From Clostridium_I sp963725425 (GTDB lineage: Bacteria > Bacillota > Clostridia > Clostridiales > Clostridiaceae), in NCBI GenBank assembly GCA_963725425.1, contig CAVRYJ010000031.1, forward strand, positions 682,001-746,000: a stretch of DNA of 64,000 nt, written 5' to 3'. Below the pieces are notes generated by a model, which was not told the origin of the DNA, did not search any database, and saw nothing but the letters and a program-made list of their open reading frames with translations. Numbering within the stretch: position 1 is the stretch's first letter; every line of letters begins with the position of its first letter. The position numbers and the translations under genes were made by a program. Of the stretch, positions 50,733 to 59,840 are shown in pieces.

Positions 50733-51581
50733 ATGGAAAATATAATTTTTATGAAAGAAATAAAAAAGACTTTCAAAGATAAAGTAGTTTTAAATCATCT
50801 TACTTTTCAAGTGAAAAAAAATGAAATATTTGGTTTATTAGGTCCTAGTGGTTCTGGAAAAACAACCACAATAAAAATATTAACATCTCAAATTATGCCC
50901 ACCTCTGGTGAGGCTTTCATTCTTAATAATGATGTCTATTCATTTGATAGACGTATATTAAGTAGATTTGGTATTTTAAGTGACAATAGTGGTATTTATG
51001 AAAGACTTACCGTTTGGGACAACCTAAAACTTTTTGCAGATATATGTGGTGCAGATAAAAAATCCATAGGCGATCTTTTGGATAGAGTTGGCTTAAGTGA
51101 TGATAAAAGAACGGTTGCTAAAAAACTTTCTAAAGGAATGAAACAAAGATTAATTCTAGCTCGCTCTATAATAAATAAACCAGAATTATTATTTTTAGAT
51201 GAACCGACCTCATCATTGGATCCTTCTATTTCCAGTGAAATACATAAGCTTTTGAAAGAGATAAATTCAGAAGGAACAACAATATTTTTGACTACCCACG
51301 ATATGGTAGAGGCAGACAAACTCTGTGATCGTATTGGATTTTTAAACAATGGAAACATTACTCAGATTGATTCCCCTGAAAACTTAAAATTAAAATATGC
51401 AAAACCAGTTATTGAAGTTAAATTAAAAGGACAGGATAATAAGATATTTTTGAGTAAAAATGCAGAAAATGCTGAGAAGATAAGATCATGGATTGCATCT
51501 GATGCACTTGATTCTATACATTCTTGTGAGCCAAGCATTGAAGAAATATTTCTTAAGGTAACAGGGAGGAAACTAGGGTGA
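50733..51581 (+). CDS. ABC exporter ATP-binding protein
   Basis: ATPase subunit of an ABC-2 type exporter (BcrA/NatA-like). The 282 residues have Walker A GPSGSGKTTT, a signature LSKGMKQRLILARSI, Walker B LLFLDEPTSSLD and the switch THDMVEADKLCDRI. ATG at 50733 has AAAGGAG 7 nt upstream. It overlaps the next permease gene by 4 bp, so they are coupled. The substrate is unknown; related systems export Na+, bacteriocins or lipid-active antibiotics. Confidence 0.92.
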   Translation: MENIIFMKEIKKTFKDKVVLNHLTFQVKKNEIFGLLGPSGSGKTTTIKILTSQIMPTSGEAFILNNDVYSFDRRILSRFGILSDNSGIYERLTVWDNLKLFADICGADKKSIGDLLDRVGLSDDKRTVAKKLSKGMKQRLILARSIINKPELLFLDEPTSSLDPSISSEIHKLLKEINSEGTTIFLTTHDMVEADKLCDRIGFLNNGNITQIDSPENLKLKYAKPVIEVKLKGQDNKIFLSKNAENAEKIRSWIASDALDSIHSCEPSIEEIFLKVTGRKLG

Positions 51582-52300
51582 AATCATCAATTAGGCATAT
51601 AAAAGCTATATTTGTAAAAGAGATTAAAGATTATTATAAAAATCCATTAACCTTACTTGTGCTTAGTGCTTCTATAATAGTGTTTTTTATGATTGTTTTC
51701 ATTCATAGAATTAAGCATGGTGGCAATAGTAGCTTAAATTATTTTAGTATTGTTTTGGCATTGGACTATAACATTTCGTTTTCATGTACTTTTTTTCCAT
51801 CTTTCTATATAGTAGAAGAAAAAGAAAAAAGGACTTTGGATGTTTTGATACTTTCTGGAATAAGCCCACTAGAATTTTTACTTGGTAAGACTTTACCAAC
51901 AGTATTCATAATAATGTTAACAAGTACCTGTATGTTACTATTGTCTAAAATTAATTTTAGATATCTTCCCTCATTATGCATATTAGTTTTTATAATAATT
52001 AGCAGTGAAGTAATTTTAATGTCCCTTATAGGAATTATATCTAAGAATTCTATACAATCTTTAATATATTCTTTGCCATTTGTTTTAATTTTAATGTTTG
52101 TACCTATGTTTTCATTTAATAAGACTATTTACAAAATTAATAGCCTTATTAATGTTTCAAATATGAATTTTATTATAAAAAATATCTTAAATGGAAAAGG
52201 TTTTTTTTATTCCCAGTATAGTTTATTTGTGATTTTTACATGGTTAATCGTACCTTCAATACTTTTCATTTTGATTTACAAAACAAAAAAATTATATTAG
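51578..52300 (+). CDS. ABC-2 type exporter permease 1
   Basis: Membrane subunit of the exporter, 240 residues with about six helices. It contains the conserved cytoplasmic EKEKRTLDVLILSGISPLEFLLGKTLP, the coupling region typical of NatB/ABC-2 permeases. Start overlaps the ATPase stop. It resembles the following gene (same EEKEKRTLDVLI pattern), so the two arose by duplication and likely form a heterodimer. Confidence 0.88.
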   Translation: MKSSIRHIKAIFVKEIKDYYKNPLTLLVLSASIIVFFMIVFIHRIKHGGNSSLNYFSIVLALDYNISFSCTFFPSFYIVEEKEKRTLDVLILSGISPLEFLLGKTLPTVFIIMLTSTCMLLLSKINFRYLPSLCILVFIIISSEVILMSLIGIISKNSIQSLIYSLPFVLILMFVPMFSFNKTIYKINSLINVSNMNFIIKNILNGKGFFYSQYSLFVIFTWLIVPSILFILIYKTKKLY

Positions 52301-52316
52301 AACTGGAAGTGTTAAA

Positions 52317-53021
52317 ATGTGTTTTTCTAAAAAAATAGTCAAAGCCTTAATTATTAAAGAATTAAAAGATTACTATAGAAATCCTATAGTATTAGTTATA
52401 TTATTTTTGCCGGTTTTTTTCACTATGTTTTATTATAATATGTTTAATAATTCTAAGCTTATGTCGGTTAATATGTGTATTAATTATGGCATTATCTTTT
52501 CAGGTTCATTTTTACCATCCTATCTCATTACTGAGGAAAAAGATAAAAAAACTCTTGATGTACTTATATTGTCTTCTGTAAATTCCCTTGAGTTTCTAAT
52601 TGGAAAACTTTTGCCTTGTATCTTTCTCTCCCTATTGGCAAACATAATTTCATTATTTATATTCAAACTAAATTTTATAAGTTTTTTACAAATTACATTT
52701 TTAATATTTATTTCTTTACTTAGTATTATTTTTATTGGTACACTAATTGGTTTTGTATGCAGAAATCAATCTGAAGCTATGATTTGTTCTGTTCTAATAA
52801 TAGTTTTTTTATATATAGTCCCACTTTTGAGAAATCTAAATCTAGTAACATCAAAAATATCATCACTTTTAGGAATATCTAATATGGATCTAGTAATAAA
52901 TAATATTCTTAAAGACAAGGGATTTTTTTATTCTAATTACAGTTTATTGGTTATGGCATTTTGGGTTATATTACCTGTTTTTATTTTCTCATATATTTAT
53001 AAACACAAGAAGCTAGAATAA
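52317..53021 (+). CDS. ABC-2 type exporter permease 2
   Basis: Second membrane subunit, 234 residues with about six helices, with EEKDKKTLDVLILSSVNSLE matching permease 1. It lies 16 bp after permease 1 and has GGAAGTG before its ATG. Its last codons are already part of the terminator stem (AAGAAGCTAG), so the operon stops here. Confidence 0.88.
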   Translation: MCFSKKIVKALIIKELKDYYRNPIVLVILFLPVFFTMFYYNMFNNSKLMSVNMCINYGIIFSGSFLPSYLITEEKDKKTLDVLILSSVNSLEFLIGKLLPCIFLSLLANIISLFIFKLNFISFLQITFLIFISLLSIIFIGTLIGFVCRNQSEAMICSVLIIVFLYIVPLLRNLNLVTSKISSLLGISNMDLVINNILKDKGFFYSNYSLLVMAFWVILPVFIFSYIYKHKKLE

Positions 53022-53036
53022 TCATCCTAGCTTCTT
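53007..53036 (+). terminator. terminator of the exporter operon
   Basis: AAGAAGCTAG (53007-53016) and CTAGCTTCTT (53027-53036) pair perfectly and are followed by TATATCC. It overlaps the last codons of the permease gene. Confidence 0.75.
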
Positions 53037-53081
53037 TATATCCTTCTAAAGCTTCAATGTGCGTTGAATTCATATCAATTA

Positions 53082-54206
53082 CTATGATGTAGCTCCATAT
53101 TGAATTATATTAAATTTAACATGAGCAGTTATTTTGGCATTTTTATAGGCTGTATGCCAATCTACACCTTTCCAATAGCTGTTATGATAGGCTCTTACCA
53201 TATCTCCAATACCAATAGGATCACTTTCGATGCTTTGCATATACCCAATTAGTTTCTGACAATCTGCTTCAATTTGCCCCTGTATATGTTGATTTAACTG
53301 TTTCACTTTATTTTCATCTCTTAAAGTGTCCCACCTATACTCATCTATAATTCCAGTTAAATCTAAATTAATGTCCACTACTAGCTTGTTATTTTTTGTA
53401 GAAATACTAATTTTTTTACTCTTTTGGCCAACGTTAACTGCTAATCCATGCTTAGGTCTTTCAACATCATCAGTTCCTATATCACCAGCTTGATAGTAAT
53501 ATTTCTTATTTTTCAAAGTTTTTGTCATTGCCGTTAATAGCCCATTTTGTTTTTCATCTATGGTGCCTACCATTTTCTCTTGGCAGAATAAAGCTGAACC
53601 TTTTACTTCAATAGAATTAGAATTAAGTTTTATCAGTGGTACAGCATTATCAATGCCTGGTGCCATGCTTATTATGTCATAGTTATAAACTCTAGTCTCT
53701 TGGGTATATGCAGAATCAATAGCACGTTGAAGAAGTTCATTCATATATGTAGATGGTCTAGGTTTATCTTTTAAATTTTCTGCTCCGTGTATTAAATTTT
53801 TAGGGCTTCCATCAACAACAACAATCAAAGAAAGTATTGGGTCTGAGGGATCCCTTTCGAATATTGAATTAAATTTAGTGATAATGCCTTTTTCCGCAAT
53901 TTCATTAGAAAATAATATAAGTTGAATTCTACCTGCCAGCAGTGACTTTCCTGAGGTTCTATTTAGCTTTTCCCTACCTATCCTTCCTAAACTTGATTCA
54001 GTATCAAGTATTTCTCCTCTACCCTTAGCAGTTGGGTCAATTACGGGTCTGGCATAGGTAAGTTTCATATCTCCTGAAGGTGCTGACTCTACACCCATTA
54101 TGGTTATAAACCCAGTGTCTTCTATGGGATTTTGATCCCAACAGCCGGAAAGAATAACGGGAATAATAGTTAAAAAAATAATGAATTTTTTAAATATTTT
54201 ATTCAC
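53082..54206 (-). CDS. gerC: spore germination lipoprotein GerC
   Basis: Lipoprotein component of a germinant receptor in the spore inner membrane (Ger(x)C family). The 374 residues start with a signal peptide ending in the lipobox LSGC, followed by the conserved WDQNPIEDTGFITIMGVE, three domains of the GerC fold, and a C-terminal WKGVDWHTAYKNAKITAHV. It is the last gene of gerABC and overlaps gerB by 8 bp. The germinant is not determinable from sequence. Confidence 0.93.
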   Translation of the reverse strand: MNKIFKKFIIFLTIIPVILSGCWDQNPIEDTGFITIMGVESAPSGDMKLTYARPVIDPTAKGRGEILDTESSLGRIGREKLNRTSGKSLLAGRIQLILFSNEIAEKGIITKFNSIFERDPSDPILSLIVVVDGSPKNLIHGAENLKDKPRPSTYMNELLQRAIDSAYTQETRVYNYDIISMAPGIDNAVPLIKLNSNSIEVKGSALFCQEKMVGTIDEKQNGLLTAMTKTLKNKKYYYQAGDIGTDDVERPKHGLAVNVGQKSKKISISTKNNKLVVDINLDLTGIIDEYRWDTLRDENKVKQLNQHIQGQIEADCQKLIGYMQSIESDPIGIGDMVRAYHNSYWKGVDWHTAYKNAKITAHVKFNIIQYGATS

Positions 54207-55293
54207 TTGGTTTCGCCTCTTTTTTTCTTATAAAGGAGAATAAGTAACATATAGTTAAAAATATGGAAAATGCGGTTCCCCATATTACCATAACATTATT
54301 GTGAATGTCTAGCTGTGAATTACTTTTAGGTAAATTACTTAGTAGTATTGTTATAGCGGTAAACACAATTAGATATATTGCTTTTTTCTTTAGATTTAAC
54401 AGTTTATGTAGACTATAATACGCTATACAAAAATACCCTCTAGTTGCCATAGCCATTGCTGGTATCCAAAAAGCTACAAATATTAGATCTATTCTTTCCA
54501 GCACTGGAGCTCTATAAGAAGAAGAAAGTTCAACAAGTGGATACATGCATTTTTTTAATAATTCTTCTCCAAAGAAAGAGGTTGTAACTAAAACAAGAAT
54601 TGTAAAAAATATAGTGGTTATTATATTTGAGCATAAAGAATATTTCATAGCCTTTTGCTTATTTGTAATTTCTGGATATACCACTGAAATTACTTCATAA
54701 CCTAGAAATGCATAAATGCAGGGACTAAAGCTAGCTTTTATACCCTCTACTCCGCTTTCACCAATGGGCATTATAAAAGTTAACCTTAAGGCTTTAAATA
54801 CAAGGAGAAACAAAACACAACAAATAAATAAGGAAATATATATCATAAATGTATATCTGGCTACATATTTTAAGCCGTACCATACTAAGTAGTAAGTAGG
54901 TATTAAAACAAAGATGCATAATACTAAGTTGGGAGTTAACCTTAATAGATGAACATGTAAAATATTTGTATAAGATCTTAGATATAGGCATGCTGAATAC
55001 CATAAATATAAAACTATAAGTAAATTTAATAAACCACCTAGGTATTTTCCGTATAAAAATGTATTTATTTCATATATAGATTTATTGCCATACTTATTCA
55101 TAAGCTTTATTACTAGTGCTATTAAACCGGTTATTATTATTCCAAATAAAAGTATTGAAATCCAACCATCATGACCAGAAGTTATAGCTAAATAAGCTGG
55201 TAAACTTAAAGTTACTGTACCTAGCTGAATTGATATTAAAAGTCCCATTAATTGACTGGAGGTAATTTGATTTTGTCTATTATCCATTTCCAC
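54199..55293 (-). CDS. gerB: spore germination permease GerB
   Basis: Membrane component of the germinant receptor, of the endospore germination permease family within the APC superfamily. The 364 residues hold ten predicted helices, with QITSSQLMGLLISIQLGTV at the start, a YSACLYLRSYTNILHVHLLR stretch and an internal GYEVISVVYPEITNKQKAMK. It probably forms the germinant-binding pocket. GTG start at 55293 (or ATG two codons later). It overlaps gerA by 14 bp and gerC by 8 bp. Confidence 0.93.
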   Translation of the reverse strand: MEMDNRQNQITSSQLMGLLISIQLGTVTLSLPAYLAITSGHDGWISILLFGIIITGLIALVIKLMNKYGNKSIYEINTFLYGKYLGGLLNLLIVLYLWYSACLYLRSYTNILHVHLLRLTPNLVLCIFVLIPTYYLVWYGLKYVARYTFMIYISLFICCVLFLLVFKALRLTFIMPIGESGVEGIKASFSPCIYAFLGYEVISVVYPEITNKQKAMKYSLCSNIITTIFFTILVLVTTSFFGEELLKKCMYPLVELSSSYRAPVLERIDLIFVAFWIPAMAMATRGYFCIAYYSLHKLLNLKKKAIYLIVFTAITILLSNLPKSNSQLDIHNNVMVIWGTAFSIFLTICYLFSFIRKKEAKPSE

Positions 55294-56770
55294 TACCCCT
55301 TTTCTTATCTAATGGTTTTGCTACATCAGGTCTTCTCTTTAAAAATTTAAATGGACCTCGTATATTTGTATCTTTTAAATCACGAAACTTAAAAGGTGCT
55401 ATAGGCTGAAAGTAGGGCTCCCCAAGAGAGTCTAATACTATCAAATGAGCTAATACAGTAAACATGGGAATTACTACTCCAACAATACCGAATATTGATG
55501 ATGATATCATAATAATATATTTAACTATTCGAAGGGAAATGCCCATGTCATAAGTAGGAATGGTAAATCCTGCAATGGCAGAAACAGCTATTACTATTAT
55601 CATAAGGTTGCTTACAATCCCAGCTTGCACAGCGGCCTGCCCTATTACCAGTCCTCCAACAATACTTATAGAAGTAGTTATAAAGGAGGGCAGTCTAATT
55701 GAAGCTTCTCTAATCATTTCTATTACAAATTCTATCAAAAACGCTTCCACAACAGGAGGAAAAGGAACATCTACTCTGGACTCTGCGATTGGTACTAGTA
55801 GCGGTAGAGGTATCATGTAGTAATGGTAGCTAAGTATTGAAATATACATGCCTGGAACAAATAAGGCTACCAATATTGCTATCATTCTTAGCATAACTAA
55901 GTAAGTCCCCCCTATCCAGTTGGTGTTATAATCATCAGCTGCTTGAGTAAATGAATGAAAGGTCACAGGAACTATGAGTACAAATGAGGTTTCTTGAAGC
56001 ATTATAACAAATCGGCCTTCCAAAAGGCCCGCAGTTGCCTTATCTGGTCTCTCAGTAGCAAGGTATTGTGGAAAAATAGAATTGGGATGATCCGAAATAA
56101 TTTGTTCTAAATATCCAATTCCTATAAAACCGTCATAATTAAGTTTACTCAATTTATCACATAGAATTTGTAGCAAACTAGGATTAGCTATATGCTCAAG
56201 ATAAGCTATAGTAACTGTTTGATTTGAGGTAGCGCCAATAGTAAAATTCTTAAATTTAAGATTTGAATTTGCCACTTTCCTTCTCAGTGTAGATATATTA
56301 GTCGCCATGTCCTCAATAAATCCATAATGATCCCATCTTACACTTTTTTCTCCTTGGGGCTCATCAATAGATCTTTTTTCATATTTTTTTAGTGCACAAG
56401 AAATTCCACAATTTAGTCCCTCACATATAAAGATCACATTTCCCGATAATATGTCTGATATTAAGCTGTCAATTACTAAAGGGAATGTTAATCCTGCTAC
56501 AGGAATTTTATTAGGAAGATATTTTAACTCATCATAGTCTAATTTTTTTAAATTAAGTATGGGATAAAGAAAGTCTCTTTGCATAAGATCAATATCACAT
56601 AAACCTTGAACAAAAAAGAAACAACCTTGTTTTCCTGTATTTAAAATAACTTTTCGTCTTATAATATCTGGACAATTTTTGAATCTACTGTCAATTAATA
56701 AAAAGTTTTTCTCAAAATCATCATATAAATTTACATTTGTATTGTTAGCTTTATTTTTATCTTCACCCAT
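55280..56770 (-). CDS. gerA: spore germination protein GerA
   Basis: Ion-channel-like component of the germinant receptor. The 496 residues have a soluble N-terminal pair of domains (about 1-240), then four or five membrane helices including GGTYLVMLRMIAILVALFVP and the family-conserved VPFPPVVEAFLIEFVIEMIREA, and a C-terminal cytoplasmic tail ending KRRPDVAKPLDKKRGSGNG. It is first in gerABC, whose genes overlap. Expression in the forespore under sigma-G is expected; a CATTTTA -10-like motif is upstream, but no -35 is at standard spacing. Confidence 0.94.
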   Translation of the reverse strand: MGEDKNKANNTNVNLYDDFEKNFLLIDSRFKNCPDIIRRKVILNTGKQGCFFFVQGLCDIDLMQRDFLYPILNLKKLDYDELKYLPNKIPVAGLTFPLVIDSLISDILSGNVIFICEGLNCGISCALKKYEKRSIDEPQGEKSVRWDHYGFIEDMATNISTLRRKVANSNLKFKNFTIGATSNQTVTIAYLEHIANPSLLQILCDKLSKLNYDGFIGIGYLEQIISDHPNSIFPQYLATERPDKATAGLLEGRFVIMLQETSFVLIVPVTFHSFTQAADDYNTNWIGGTYLVMLRMIAILVALFVPGMYISILSYHYYMIPLPLLVPIAESRVDVPFPPVVEAFLIEFVIEMIREASIRLPSFITTSISIVGGLVIGQAAVQAGIVSNLMIIVIAVSAIAGFTIPTYDMGISLRIVKYIIMISSSIFGIVGVVIPMFTVLAHLIVLDSLGEPYFQPIAPFKFRDLKDTNIRGPFKFLKRRPDVAKPLDKKRGSGNG

Positions 56771-56835
56771 TTTACATCACCACTATCAGTATTTGTAATA
56801 TATAAAATGTTATACGTGAACTGTATACGTTTATT

Positions 56836-56995
56836 AGGCACAATCAAGAAAATAACAAGTCAAAGATTCTGATGATATTTTGCGGTAGGCGATGAGCCAA
56901 ACCCTTGTACAAGCGTTGTCTATGTGGTGGTCATGACCATGAAGCATACCATAAACACACCATAATAATGACTTGTTATTTTTTTGATGAGGCCT
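56836..56995. mobile_element. repeat family A, 160-bp copy (MITE-like)
   Basis: AGGCACAATCAAGAAAATAAC at the left (AGGCACAATC, then AAGAAAATAAC) and the matching inverted right end GACTTGTTATTTTTTTGATG then AGGCCT. It has the same 160-bp length as the copy at 32759 and shares ATATTTTGCGGTAGGCGA, TGTCTATGT and GAAGCATACCATAAAC blocks. It lies 4 bp from the rubrerythrin stop codon. Confidence 0.78.
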
Positions 56996-56999
56996 AATA

Positions 57000-57554
57000 T
57001 CAAAAGCTCTGAAACATTTCCTTTTTAATACCGCACACCGGGCATTTAGTAACATTATCACCGATTTCCGTAAATCCACACACTGGGCAAACATATATCT
57101 TATCCACCCCAATATCCTTACCTTGTTTAGCCTTTAACTGTGAATTCTTAAACAATTCTGCATGTATTTTTTCAGCTTCTAGTGCATAATGGAAAGATCT
57201 TTCTGCATCCTTTTCCATTTGAAATTTAGCAGTTTGTAAATATACAGGGTACATTTGATTAACTTCATGCAGTTCTCCATTTATTGCTCCTTGTAAATTG
57301 TCAGCTACATCTGTGTTCCCAAAAACAGCTCCAGCAGAAACCGTACTGTCTCCTACTTCCTCCTTAAGCACATTAAAATGATTTTTAGCATGAACCCATT
57401 CTGCATTTGCAACCGCCTTAAACAGTCTTCCTATATTAGGCATTCCTTTTTTTTCAGCATCCTCGCCCCATATTAAATATCTCATATGAGCCATGCTTTC
57501 TCCTCCATAGGCTGAACGCAAGAAATCCGCTGTCATAACATTATTTATTGGCAT
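57000..57554 (-). CDS. rubrerythrin
   Basis: Non-haem iron peroxidase that protects anaerobes from H2O2. The 184-residue protein has a ferritin-like diiron domain (AYGGESMAHMRYLIWGEDAE with Glu, NAEWVHAKNHF with E-x-x-H, INGELHEVNQMYP, and EAEKIHAELF) and a C-terminal rubredoxin-type site CPVCGF...CPVCG for one Fe(Cys)4. Its transcript end is next to a family A element. It is a single gene; the cytochrome-like membrane gene next to it is divergent. Confidence 0.93.
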   Translation of the reverse strand: MPINNVMTADFLRSAYGGESMAHMRYLIWGEDAEKKGMPNIGRLFKAVANAEWVHAKNHFNVLKEEVGDSTVSAGAVFGNTDVADNLQGAINGELHEVNQMYPVYLQTAKFQMEKDAERSFHYALEAEKIHAELFKNSQLKAKQGKDIGVDKIYVCPVCGFTEIGDNVTKCPVCGIKKEMFQSF

Positions 57555-57694
57555 AAGCTTCGCATCCTCTCAAAATTATATCATTGTATATTATTTTGCA
57601 AATTCAAATTAATATTCCTTATTTTAAAAAAGTTTATGGCAAAGCATATTTTTATAGTATACTGGAAGCAATGTAGCAGAAAGGTGGAATACTC

Positions 57695-58105
57695 ATGAAT
57701 TTAAGATTTTTAGTTACCCCCTTCGGAATTTTAGTAGGTATTGCCTTTGGTTTCGCCATACTTAATTTCTTTGTAAAATACATAAATAAAGTTTACATTA
57801 ACAAACTAGGAAATGATAAGAAGGATTTAAAACAAACTTATAGAAGTTTTATGAAGCCAATTGTAAAATACCATAAAATAGCCGGTATACTGGCAATAGT
57901 CTTTTTAGGTATACATTTTTATGCCACATTCTCTTCTGGTAGAATTAAATTCAGTGGAGTAATTGCTGGTGTAATTATGCTTATAGTAGTAAGTCTTGGA
58001 ATCTACGGTTTCAAAATAAGTAAAAATAAGCGTGGCCCTTGGCTTAAGGTTCATAGAATTTTAGCTTTTGTACTTTTATTCGCCATAGTTTTTCATGTAT
58101 TATAA
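57695..58105 (+). CDS. small four-helix membrane protein, possibly haem-binding
   Basis: A 136-residue membrane protein with four predicted helices and pairs of His suited to haem ligation: YHKIAGILAIVFLGIHFY in helix 2 (about 59-76) and VHRILAFVLLFAIVFHVL in helix 4 (about 119-136). The arrangement recalls cytochrome b561-like or DUF4405-type proteins, but I cannot assign a family. AAAGGTGG before the ATG. Confidence 0.6.
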   Translation: MNLRFLVTPFGILVGIAFGFAILNFFVKYINKVYINKLGNDKKDLKQTYRSFMKPIVKYHKIAGILAIVFLGIHFYATFSSGRIKFSGVIAGVIMLIVVSLGIYGFKISKNKRGPWLKVHRILAFVLLFAIVFHVL

Positions 58106-58120
58106 ATAAATTAGAACTAA

Positions 58121-58160
58121 AGATTGCCAACTTAAAGTTTCACCTTTAAATCGGCAATCT
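58121..58160. terminator. hairpin between the membrane gene and msrA
   Basis: AGATTGCC (58121-58128) and GGCAATCT (58153-58160) with an inner ACTTAAAG/CTTTAAAT pairing; ATTTATTATTTT follows. Confidence 0.75.
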
Positions 58161-58187
58161 ATTTATTATTTTAAACCTACCTAATAT

Positions 58188-58673
58188 CTACTTTTTTAAT
58201 AAATCTCTTGGTATATGGCAATATCCATTAGGATTTTTATCTAAATATTTTTGATGATAAACCTCAGCATCATAAAAATTCTTTAATGGAGCTATTTCTG
58301 TTACAATATTATCTTTGTAATTTTTTTGTTCCTCTTCTTTGGATTCAAGTATAACTTCTAAATCTTTGTCATCCACATAATATATTCCTGTACGATATTG
58401 ATTTCCAACATCATGTCCCTGTCTGTCCGTTATTGTTGGATCTACAACCTTCCAGTAGGCTGACAAAAGTTTTTTAAGCTGAACTTTATTTTCATCATAT
58501 TCTAAATAGCAAGCTTCTGCATATCCAGTTCCATGTTCAGATACCTCTTCATAAGTTGGGTTTTGTGTATGGCCATTTGCATATCCAACCTTTGTGGCAA
58601 AAACACCATCAATTGTATTAAAATATGCCTCTACTCCCCAAAAACAACCGCCTGCAAATATTATTTTTTTCAT
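58188..58673 (-). CDS. msrA: peptide-methionine (S)-S-oxide reductase
   Basis: Repairs oxidised methionine by reducing the S-sulfoxide. The 161 residues have the catalytic Cys10 in GGCFWGVEAYF, GYANGHTQNPTYEEV, HGTGYAEACYLEYDE, DRQGHDVGNQYRTGIYY and a short C-terminus ending CHIPRDLLKK, with one possible resolving Cys. GGAGGG lies before the ATG. The gene next to it on the same strand (DUF362) is 30 bp upstream and probably in the same unit. Confidence 0.94.
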   Translation of the reverse strand: MKKIIFAGGCFWGVEAYFNTIDGVFATKVGYANGHTQNPTYEEVSEHGTGYAEACYLEYDENKVQLKKLLSAYWKVVDPTITDRQGHDVGNQYRTGIYYVDDKDLEVILESKEEEQKNYKDNIVTEIAPLKNFYDAEVYHQKYLDKNPNGYCHIPRDLLKK

Positions 58674-58703
58674 AGCTGAGCCCTCCTAGCATCTTTATTG
58701 ATA

Positions 58704-59732
58704 TTATATCTCAATTAGCTCGTATTTACTAGAACCTAGTCCAATTTTTTCGGCATACTGAAGAGTCCTTCCTCTTCTAAATACGGTTTTATTATTTGTT
58801 TTATCCAGCATATCTAAACATGCCATATCAATTGCCACAGGATCTATAGATGCAAATATTCCTAAATCTTTAGCTATATTTTTCATGTTGTGACCTTCAC
58901 AATCACAACCTTTTGTTATATTAAAGGCAAACGTAATATATATATTACGTTTGTTCTTAGCCGCAGCAAATGCATATTCCACAAGTCTCTCATTAAATGA
59001 CTTTGATATACTAGCTACCCAGCTATTGGAAATAGCACCATGAGGGCACACTGATATACATGAAGCACAACCAATACACTTGTCCTTATCAATTTTAGCT
59101 TTTTTATTAATAGTTATAGCATTTACTGGGCATTTTTTAAGACAAGAATTACAGGCTTTGCACTTAAAATAATTAATATTAGGTTTAGAATTTGCATGTT
59201 GAGCCAGTTTTCCTCCAATAGAGGCACATCCCATTCCAAGTTGTTTTATTGCACCACCAAATCCTGCTAAAGCATGTCCCTTAAAATGGCTTAAAATTAT
59301 AAGTTGTTTACTTCTTGCTATTTCTCCTGCAACCTTACAACTTTTAAAATTATTTTTATTTATTTCCACTTCTTCATAATTTTCACCGTGTTCACCATCT
59401 GCTATTATTATAGGCAATTGGGTAAAACCATGCTCTAAAGCAAGTTTTAAATGTTTTTCCTTTGAATTTCTCTCGCCTCTATATAATACACTTGTCTCAA
59501 TAAATGAACTATCAATATTTTTCTCTTTTAAATAATCAATTATCCCTAGGTAGTTATCTGATGCAATATAGGTATTATTGCCCTTTTCACCAAAGTGAAC
59601 CTTTAGAGGTATAAAGCTTTCAAGTTCAATACTTTCATCAATTACTATTTTATCTAATAATTCTTTTGATACACTTTGTATTACCTCAGTTTCAGAATAG
59701 GAGTTTACGGGTTTAAAATATACCTTTGCCAT
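58704..59732 (-). CDS. DUF362 protein with two [4Fe-4S] ferredoxin sites
   Basis: A 342-residue iron-sulfur protein with an N- and C-terminal DUF362 domain around a ferredoxin module: CKACNSCLKKCP and CIGCASCISVCP (about 192-231) each give CxxCxxCxxxCP for a [4Fe-4S] cluster. HFKGHALAGFGGAIKQLGMG and the late CDCEGHN motif fit the family. The role in clostridia is unknown, possibly electron transfer or cluster-dependent chemistry. AGAGGAAG lies before the ATG. It lies upstream of msrA. Confidence 0.87.
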   Translation of the reverse strand: MAKVYFKPVNSYSETEVIQSVSKELLDKIVIDESIELESFIPLKVHFGEKGNNTYIASDNYLGIIDYLKEKNIDSSFIETSVLYRGERNSKEKHLKLALEHGFTQLPIIIADGEHGENYEEVEINKNNFKSCKVAGEIARSKQLIILSHFKGHALAGFGGAIKQLGMGCASIGGKLAQHANSKPNINYFKCKACNSCLKKCPVNAITINKKAKIDKDKCIGCASCISVCPHGAISNSWVASISKSFNERLVEYAFAAAKNKRNIYITFAFNITKGCDCEGHNMKNIAKDLGIFASIDPVAIDMACLDMLDKTNNKTVFRRGRTLQYAEKIGLGSSKYELIEI

Positions 59733-59840
59733 TATATCTTCCTCTCACTTTTCAAAATATTTTTATATTATTTCAATCCATTTTATGCCTATTAATTTAT
59801 ACTGTCAACGTAATAAAATAAATGCTTTTACATTATATTT

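Noticed and set aside
56771..56835. Sigma-G promoter before gerA
   Set aside because: CATTTTA and GTATA are present, but with 14 nt between them instead of 17-18, so no promoter was annotated.
56834..57112. Open reading frame of 92 codons across the repeat and rubrerythrin end
   Set aside because: It reads in a second frame on the same strand as rubrerythrin, through the A element, has no ribosome site and has unlikely composition.
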